Origin: Rhytidiadelphus loreus
Taxonomy: Eukaryota; Streptophyta; Bryopsida; Hypnales; Hylocomiaceae
Direction of reading: 5' to 3'
Assembly (NCBI GenBank): GCA_947034895.1
Contig: OX344762.1
Coordinates: 35,072,760-35,136,759, forward strand
DNA length: 64,000 nucleotides
The position numbers were made by a program, and so were the translations under genes. The notes under the pieces are model-generated. The model saw only the letters and a program-made list of their open reading frames with translations, was not told the DNA's origin and did not search any database. Position 1 is the stretch's first letter, and every line of letters begins with the position of its first letter. Below, piece by piece: positions 56,045 to 64,000 of the stretch.

Positions 56045-56388
56045 GTTTTAACAACGTATGTATAACTAAACAATATATACTATATAAAAGTCTCGATGCC
56101 AAAATACTTACTCTAACTAAGTGAAACTAGTAATCATACGTGTGATACATTTACAAATATCGAAGCAAAAGTAGATGTTCAAGGTTCAAAGATCGTAGCG
56201 GATAGGGTCAAGTTTACGAAAAACCGCGGTTTAGACATGCATGGAATGAGAAGAATGAAATTCCTTCATTCCCCAATCCCTGCCTCACGCACATGCAGTC
56301 AGCCACTTCAAGGTGGATGATAGCCTTTGCACAGAAGCAAGGGGACTGACGACCGCAAGTCCACCCCACCCCATTTGTACTGGGACTA
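56045..56388. promoter_or_regulatory. 5' flank of the minus-strand 56-kb gene
   Basis: DNA between the start codon at 56044 and the GC-rich minisatellite. No clear TATA element was seen. Confidence 0.35.
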
Positions 56389-56600
56389 GCGGTCGCTGGA
56401 GGGCGAGTGCGGGTCCTCCAAGTAGGGCGAGTGCGGGTCCTCCAAGTAGGGCGAGCGCGGGTCCCCCGACCGAACAAGGGCGACTGCGGATACCCAGGCG
56501 ACCACGGGTCCACAAGGCGACCGCGGGTGCGGATCCCTGGGCGACTTCAGGAGTTCGGGTGCGGGTCCCTGGGCAACTTCGGGTGCGGGTCCAGGGGTTA
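56389..56600. repeat. GC-rich minisatellite upstream of the 56-kb gene
   Basis: Units GGGCGAGTGCGGGTCCTCCA recur about every 25 bp (from about 56401), then merge into GGCGACCGCGGGT and GGGCAACTTCGGGT. The core GCGAC/CGGGT words match the array at 49.5-49.9 kb. Confidence 0.85.
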
Positions 56601-56604
56601 GTGT

Positions 56605-58195
56605 ACGCTAGACCGTATGCACTTTCGGCAAAATTGGATTGTACACATTACAGCATAAGTACTAAATTGTACTAATTGTATTGAGGCTCCGCAACCTAAG
56701 GCTTTCAATTTCCATCCCTGCGGCTAGGGTTGGTGGATCCAGATCGCCCAATCATGCGCAAATAATCTGACAGAAAGCTGAATATGTGGCCCGTTGACTT
56801 GGGGATTACCAGATTTGGCTCCTTGATTAATGCAATACCCGGCTTTTATCTGCTGGCAAGGGAATTTTTTCAAACTAAAGGTACCCGGCCCGTAAGCCAC
56901 ATTCCCGCCTTTGAAATGATCTTCTAGATGAATGTAAATCATCTACACTGTAGAATTTTGACTTAGTTTTGTGCTTTTAAATCTATGGAATTGTTGTAGT
57001 TCTTACGGAGTGTTATTATTTTGGATGAACCTGGGATGAAGCACCATTTTCAAGATGTACTTTGAAGAAAAAAATATCATGAAAAAAAATATGAAGTACT
57101 AATAAAAGGCACGTATGTAATAACGTAAGTTTAAAATATTTTAATGTACTATATATATAATCTCCCCACAAGCAACATGGGATAAATGATGAAATTTCTA
57201 ATATTGTATTTTAAAAATTGGCAAGGAAAAATATATGATATTGTAAAATATACAACATCCTAACACATTTATTGTTAGGATTTGAAAATATCTCTATATC
57301 TAAAAGTCCACCCATGTTTTTTAGAATGATATACGCAATGGAACTCTATTTGCTAGCCACGCTTTAAGAATTTGACTCAATCTATTTTTCAATCACAATT
57401 TAGATTCAAAGAAGGGTTCCAAATCCCATGAGCCATGTTTCCACCATCATTATTTTCATCATTTGTATGTAAATAAACTTCATTGTGAATTGCAAATTTG
57501 TTATATTTAGAAGTCATATAAAATTGTTATAGCTCTTACTATAACAAAGTATGATCCTTGAATACCACCTACTTTCAGTTTGGATTTGGAAAAAGAAATT
57601 ACATGTGATGATTAAGCATCTAATTTATATAAAGATTTTATAATACAAACCATGTAATTTAAACTAAAAGAAAAGTTGGGTGTCTAGGACTCATTCATAA
57701 TTATGGATATTTATAGAAATTTGGTTAGAATTGATGAAATTCATATACAAAATAATATGATATTGTACTCTATTTATAATATGGACTTAAGATTGGTCCA
57801 TACCGCAATTCACCCATGGCTTACATAATATGATATCATTTATCAATTTAGGATTCACTAAGCCAAGGCCAAAAAAATTTATCATTCAATTCGGGGATGG
57901 AAGTGTTTTGCTACTTAAAGGCAAAAAAAAAGAGAAGGGAGTGACTCCACTCTAAAAAACTTAGAAGATAATTTACCAATTCTTTTTTGTACATCAAAAT
58001 TTTACACGTACATATGAACCACATACTCCTTAATAAAGCACTCTTTCCTTAATGAACCACATACTCCTAAATGGTCATCGATTCATAATTTTCTTATACT
58101 ATGATTTCATTAATTTAAGCATGTTTAAAGGTAATATATAGAAAACACTCAATTATGTTTGAGACCTCGGGCTACATCTTGGTTGCATCTTTGAG
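56605..58195. other. A+T-rich intergenic, no gene seen
   Basis: Only short chance frames. A run of TATATATA lies at 57151-57160, with no gene nearby. Confidence 0.5.
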
Positions 58196-58199
58196 ACAT

Positions 58200-58860
58200 G
58201 TAAACTAGCACAAATTTAATATGCTCGTTCACAAATTCTAAATGTTTACAATATTTACAAGTTTGTGCACAATTTTTTACATTCCTTCTCATATATGTGA
58301 ATTACGTGACTTTTAGAATTCAAGATTCTTAAAATTCATGATATTCATGACCTATTTATATATTTTTGGATACTCATGGTAAATTTTAGAAATTAGAACA
58401 AATTTAATATGCTTATGAAGTCTAAATCTTCAAAATATTTACAACTTGTACGCACATTTTTTTCTTCCTTCTTTCACATATGAATCCAATGACTTCTAGA
58501 ATTCAAAATCCTTAAAGTATAGGATATGATTTATTTATATATATGTTGATTCTCGTATTATGATTACAACTAGTGCGTTTTTGTTTCCTTCTTTCACATA
58601 CAAATTCTACGACTTTTGATTCAATTCAAATTCCTTAAACTACTAGACATGACTTGTTTATATATTTTTTGATTCTTGTAGTAAATTAAAAAAATAGAAC
58701 AAATTTAACATGCTCATGAAGTCAAAATCTTTAGAATGCTCATAACTTCTCCATTTCTTTTGTCCTTCTCATACAATTTTCATGACATTGAGGATTTGAG
58801 CTTTTTAAAATTGTACATGGCTTATTTAAATGTAAATAACATTTAAGTAGATTAGAAATT
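58200..58860. repeat. Degenerate tandem repeat, about 189-bp unit
   Basis: The marker ACAAATTTAAYATGCT appears at 58210, 58399 and 58699, and CTTCTTTCACATA-type words follow each. The first interval is 189 bp; the second is 300 bp because it includes a truncated unit near 58560. Copies are diverged. No coding potential. Confidence 0.75.
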
Positions 58861-60314
58861 GGTCATTTTGGTTTAGGAAAGATCTTTAATTTAATGCTGC
58901 ATCAAATGGTTTAATCCTTCAGAGTTGTGGTCAACGTCCAATCTCTAATGGAAACGCATATATATTCAGATTTACATTTCTTTTTCATCACCAATTGATT
59001 GGATGAAAATCAACCTAATTCATAAGGATACTTTACCAACTTTGTGGTCTTCTCTAATGGTAGGATTTGATATTACTAGAATATGTATTTTTTCTAAAAT
59101 TACAAATGCAGAAGTCCAACTAGTGCTTGACTAAGAAAAATATACATCAATTAACTCTAATTCGAAACTTCCATTTGCAAAAGTGAGGTTCTAGATTTTA
59201 AAAAACATGAAAATTCCAAAATGTACCATGTCTAAAGAATCTCATTTCACATTTGGATATTCCAATAAGGGTTTGGGTAAAAAATGATAATATTTTTCTT
59301 GCCACCAACTTCATTAGGAGTTTCAAATTTGTGCTATCAAAGTTTAAAAGAACATGTTACATTCATTTAAACATGTTACAAAAAAATAACACTAGTTACA
59401 TTAAGGTAAATTGGTATCTCATTCCAAACCAAATGGAAGTGAGCCTTTCTAAGCTAAATTCTATTAGTGATGTACATTTAAGTTCTCAAATGTACACCAA
59501 CAGTTAACATAATTCAATCCACAATGGGCTTGCTCCCATTCGGTTAAAAATGGGGTAGTTTACCTTAGTTACTCCCTAAGTTGTACAAAAATTACCTTGA
59601 CAAGAGTGTAAAATTTGGATACCAAATAAAATCTTTGAAGGATGTTCAGTTTGGCAAATCCTATAAATTTTTTTAAGGACCGTCACCAATTAAAGGTACA
59701 CCGAATACATTCAGCTAATAAGTTAAATCACAATCATTTTATTGCCACGGTTGTTGTATCAGCTCATAAGTATAATCACATTCATTTAATTGTGACCGGC
59801 TAGCTACAGGGAATCACTGGTGACGGCTGGTTGCCACGGGTGGAAAGACATTTTCCAACTGGTGATCACAAGTCTCCCTCCGTCGTCTCGCACCTTCTTC
59901 TGCGGGAGTGGGATCAGAAGGGAGACGGCGTATTCTCTGAGTTTGGTGATGGAGAAAGAACTGTTCTAGGTGTTTTTCTCAATGTAGATCTTAGATTTCT
60001 GTGCGGAGTAGATATCAAGCTTATCTAGAAGCAAAGCCTTAAAATACTTAGGATTTGCGAGTTGCGACGGGGTTTTGGCGGGCGGTTTATGAAAATTGGC
60101 AACGCTCCTGCTCGCCTTACGGAGTAACCGAGTAAGCTCACAAGTTCCTGTTCAATCATTATGTATTTCTTTGTTGTTTTCTAGGGTGCACTTGGATGTT
60201 TCAAGATGCAATTCAGATCGGATTAATAGGAGAGGAAGGCTTCGTATTGCGTCTTGACTATGAAATCTGTACAGTTGTCGCCACTGCAATGCATTTGAGC
60301 ACACTATTTTAGAA
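58861..60314. other. 5' flank of the 60.3-kb gene
   Basis: A small frame (plus 59831-60028) is not convincing. The promoter and any 5' leader intron of the 60.3-kb gene should lie in the last few hundred bases, but I could not define them. Confidence 0.4.
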
Positions 60315-63300
60315 ATGATGTTGGGGTGTTGTATAAATTTTACGGGTTCGGTGCTTTTTGTTCATTGCAAGGTTTGCATTTTGGGTGCAAGGCTTTCCGG
60401 AATGGAGAATTCCGCGGCATTGCGTTCAAGTAAGGTGAAGGTTACTGTTACGAAAGGGAGATCCAGTGGGGGAAAATCCAAAGATAGTTCACGGAAGGGG
60501 AGGGAGGGCGAAAAGAATGGGAGGGCAAGCGCTGGCGACCAGAAGACGACTGCGGTGACTGAGAGCACCGCGAAGAGACAACAAGGCGACGATGAAGAAG
60601 AAGTCGCTGATGAAGACGAGGTGTCAACGTTGCCAGAGGCCTCAGGATTGCGGAGGAGACCAAGGTCCAAGGCAAAGAAGGCCAAATGTTACCAGACTCC
60701 AGACGATGTTGATATAGAGATTGCGAATTTGAAGCAGCCACCAAGGACCTTGACGCGGGAAGACTTTGCAAACGAATGTAGATTGTCTAACACCTCCCAA
60801 AATAATCCCCATCGGTATAGGAAGGGCTCCCTCCCAACGAAGCTGGTGCGGAAGTACTTTGGGGAGCCACTAGGCGAAGGGGGGAGGAATGGATTCTCGT
60901 GGCAGCAATGCGACAAAGCCGATTTGCGAGCGCGAATCCAAGAGCTGCACCCCATTATATACCAGCATGGTCCCACAGAGGTACCCGGGTTACTGAAGAT
61001 GCATTTTGCTGAGGGAGTTGCGATGGAGTTCGAAAAGGGAGCAGAAGAAGTGAATTGGTGTTTGTTCGGGGAGGAGACAAATAAAAGACAGCGCAATCGT
61101 TACGAACAAGACCTGAAGAAGCTTCAAACCTTCAAGAAGAGTATGCAGACTTCTAACAAAAATGCGGAGATTCGAGGCTTGGAGTGGAGGTCAATCAAAT
61201 TAGAACCCGGCCAGGAAGTGATGAAACTAGAAAGAGGTGGGGGGAGTGGGAAGGCATCTACTGCAGATAGGGTGCCTGTTAGGTGTCGATCAAGGCTTGG
61301 AGAGACAGGTGGGGAATCTGGTGTGTCTGCAGGTTTTGAGGACCTTGATGCGCAACGAGGACTCCGACCTTGGTCGAAAGGAAGTGTAGGAGAGCGGCAA
61401 TTGGAAGTAGAACCCCTCATGAGTGTGGTGCACATAGAAGGAGAGGTGTTGAAGATTCAGCACAAGGAGGCAGAATCCACGCTAAAAAAATGCCAATTGC
61501 GGAAGAGGGACGCACAGTGCCTTGTCGATACTTTCAAGAACCAGCTACAAGTGAAAGCAAAACTCATCGATGTCATGAAGGGAGTTGGTGAGGATGTGGT
61601 TCGTGAATCGATCAAATTGGAGATGGTGCAAGAACAATTGGCATCGGAGGAGGAGCATCTACATGAAGCTAACTTGCATCTTATGCTAGCAGAGACTGCC
61701 TTGTCCGTTTTGGCTGTGAAGTTGGATTGTCACCGAATCCAATTTGACGCTTTGGTGTCCGAATTGGGGTCTTTGAAGAGAGGCAGGCCGGGTGGTCTGT
61801 TCAATCCTAGACCCATGGTGTATGCTTGTTCAGAGGAGCCCATTGTTGAACTTACTAACTCTAGCAACGAGACTGCTTTCATTGGGGTGACTATATGTTC
61901 CTTATGTTCCTTTCCATTTCCGCACAACGATATTATTGTATCCTCCTGTAGACACCTCTACCACCCTTTTTGTGCTTCCGTACTTTTTGTGAATGATGGA
62001 AAGTGCACGGCTAGAGGTTGTAAAACCGCGTCACATCCCAAATGGCATCGAAGCTTTGGATGGGGGGAGCCAATTGCAGATCTGGTCCAGCGGGCTTTGA
62101 TGCTGGGACTTGCGGAAGAAACCAAAAAAGTTTTGGAAGACCGAAAAGATGCGGCCATAACACAGTGTCCAGCTGCTGGTAAGTCCATGCTTTTGGGTTC
62201 CATATTTTGAGTTTCATGGAGTGCATACTTGTAATATCCTACTCTAGAGACTTTGAAGTCCTAAAACCTAATTTCTAACTTCACAATCTCTGTTACAGTA
62301 CTTTTTGCAATGGCATTTTCTCACTCACTAGTACAATATAACATTGCCAACCACAGTCTACATTATTGGTACATAATGTATATATTGTAGGACATGAAAG
62401 ACTTCACAACAGTTTATAGTATTTTCTCGTTTGCCGAAATGTCTTGAATGTAGTACTGGTAGTCAAATTCCTTCTACTTCTTTGTTGAAAAGTAAAACTG
62501 TCAACTCAAAGTATTTAGAGTACCACTGTGTTTGTAATTTCAGTATCACTTTCTTGTACTCCTTGGCTATGTAGGTACTCTTTGTAGACTATGTCAGTTT
62601 TTTTCCCGTACACTACATTGGAGTGTACAAGACTACATTACCTCAAGTGTTTTTAGAATACATATCAAATTTGAATTTTATTTAATGTACAACATGTACA
62701 TTTCTGAAAAGTGGTTTCTAGTGAAACCTACTTATTGTATTATTTAAAAAAATTAAATAGTATTAAACGTCCTTACTAACTTCAAGTAATACAAAATGTA
62801 TAAAATGATCTTACTGTAGTACTCATTTAGTGGTCCCTTCAATACAAATATACGAATTTGTACTCAACACACGATGCACAATGGAGTTCATACTTTGTAC
62901 CAAGTACAAGGTGTTCTTTTTATATTGTTGTTTTATACTTTTAAATTGTTGGTTATGTATATCGTTGTATTTATCTTTTAAGGTTTTGGGACGTATAGTT
63001 CAACTAAATGGAAGTCAATGTGTTGCTCTATGTGCAGTCTTCGGCCAGAAGTTTGCCCATCCTGCAAGCTCTCCAGCAAATTTTACGGAGGGAGCCACTA
63101 GCCAAGCTTTCTGCTCAATGAAGGCTACTGATTGGGGGGGGGAGAATTTACAAAACTTGCAGAGGATGCCACTGATCCGGAAACGAGGAAGAAGAGAGTC
63201 CGTGATGGAGTTCAGACTGGTACTTTAAAGGTGTTACCAAGAAAGAAAATTAAAATTGGGTATGAGTGCATTGAGGAGGGTCTCAGAAAGGGAGAGAAGG

Positions 63301-64000
63301 TTGAAGAGCCAGAAGTTAGTTCAGGGACGGAATCAAGTGAAGATGGCGTCTCCCCGAAGATGTTGAACTTGCCTTCCTCCTCAGGTACCACCATTTCTAC
63401 CCGTGAAGAGGACGGAAAAAGTTTTGAAGGTGAATTGGGTGAGGTGCAGGTTGAAGGACATGACGGGGGTCAAAACGATGTCCACATACCCGTCTTCAAG
63501 TCTTGGGACCCAAAATTCATTAGTCCGCTGAAACCATTGAAACCAAGACGTATATGTGGACGAGAAAATGGTTTAGTATTTGAAGGAGGGGTTGAGGTGG
63601 CAAGTCCACCGGCCTCAATTATGAGGGCTCCTGGGAGCGAACAGAAGGCTATAGAGAGAGATGTAGGAGAAAGGATGGAAGGAGTTGAGGGGCATGCTAG
63701 GAAAGGGATTCTTGAAGATGAAGGACATGGTGATGGAAAGCAGTTTCCGCTGTCAATGGAGGAGTTCCCTAAACTGGCACCTAACGCAACTATGGTACAT
63801 ACTAATGAAACTATAATTTCCATGATAAAAGTACCTGCGGTTGTAGATGTGGGAGAGGGGATGCCAGTTCAAAAAGGAGGAGTTCGAGAAGGGAAAGGTG
63901 TAGACGAGAATAATACTAGGGAGGGAAGACATTCTGATTACAAGGACAATGCTGTTGAAAAGGGTATTCATTTCGGGGATGCCAGTGAGAAAAAGGATGA
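60315..64000 (+). CDS. Coiled-coil protein with RING-like finger (3' end beyond the window)
   Basis: Partial gene, at least two exons. Exon 1 runs from 60315 (first ATG; the ATG at 60402 is an alternative) to 62178 and ends at a strong donor, GTAAGT. A basic, Ser/Lys/Glu-rich start is followed by a segment with conserved-looking WQQCDKADLRARIQELHP, heptad-rich coiled coil (about residues 365-490) and a finger at 528-569: C-x2-C-x13-C-x-H-x2-H-x2-C-x10-C-x4-C (CSLC ... CRHLYHPFC ... C ... C). It resembles RING-H2 except for the last pair (x4). I place exon 2 at 63163 onward after TTGCAG: this acceptor is in phase and opens a frame of about 280 codons, rich in Glu/Gly/Val, to the window end. 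The finger and coil layout echo the gene at 50108, but the N-terminal domain differs. Confidence 0.65.

Noticed and set aside
63134..63143. A frameshift in the run of nine G within the second exon of the 60.3-kb gene
   Set aside because: Adding one G would join two frames, but splicing from 62178 to 63163 gives an open frame in phase without any change, so a frameshift is not needed.
1..64000. tRNA, rRNA or CRISPR features
   Set aside because: No cloverleaf with a GTTCGAATC-type arm, no conserved rRNA stretch and no regular direct-repeat/spacer array was seen. The regular arrays present are palindromes or satellites.

Overview
The window is nuclear DNA of a land plant. The evidence is a degenerate TTTAGGG (plant-type telomere) tract at about 36.7 kb, GT-AG spliced genes, plant-style MITEs and a chloroplast-targeted-looking DUF482 protein. 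Intron-free exostosin-type GT47 genes and fast-evolving hypothetical families make a bryophyte (liverwort-like) genome my best guess, but the sequence alone does not prove it. Gene density is low. Most of the window is A+T-rich intergenic DNA full of tandem and inverted repeats.

Layout. 0-17.1 kb: a GT47 exostosin-like cluster. There are two minus-strand genes (5523-6944 and 12916-14271) with almost identical catalytic halves but different N-termini, and a divergent plus-strand gene (15583-17085). Around them lie inverted and tandem segmental repeats, an array of roughly 83-bp units split by a MITE, a CACTA-type foldback MITE and a Stowaway-like MITE. 20.8-26.15 kb: an 11-exon minus-strand gene for a 490-aa DUF482 (FemAB/GNAT-like) protein; every splice junction fits in phase. 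26.2-32.3 kb: degenerate repeats and no convincing gene.

32.3-35.1 kb: a DUF7869/DDE-like transposase relic broken by one frameshift. Behind its 5' end is a 40-bp-period array of palindromes (TATCCTCG-N3-CGAGGATA). 36-45.6 kb: interstitial telomeric repeat, AT-rich DNA, a 129-bp higher-order pyrimidine-rich satellite and several GC-rich minisatellites. 45.6-46.4 kb: a second array of the same palindrome with a 71-bp period, directly 5' of another broken ORF (46574-47251, one in-frame TAG).

49.5-56.6 kb: two divergent-sequence paralogs of an unrecognised family (50108-52588 plus; 54551-56044 minus), each with a related GC-rich GCGAC/CGGGT minisatellite upstream. 60.3-64 kb: the 5' part of a third coiled-coil/RING-like gene, which runs off the window.

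How the genes fit together: the GT47 proteins look like type II Golgi glycosyltransferases amplified locally. The DUF482 protein looks like a plastid enzyme of unknown substrate. The 50-64 kb genes may be nuclear or ubiquitin-related proteins of a lineage-specific family. The most unusual signal is the pair of palindrome arrays, each sitting 5' of a disabled ORF.
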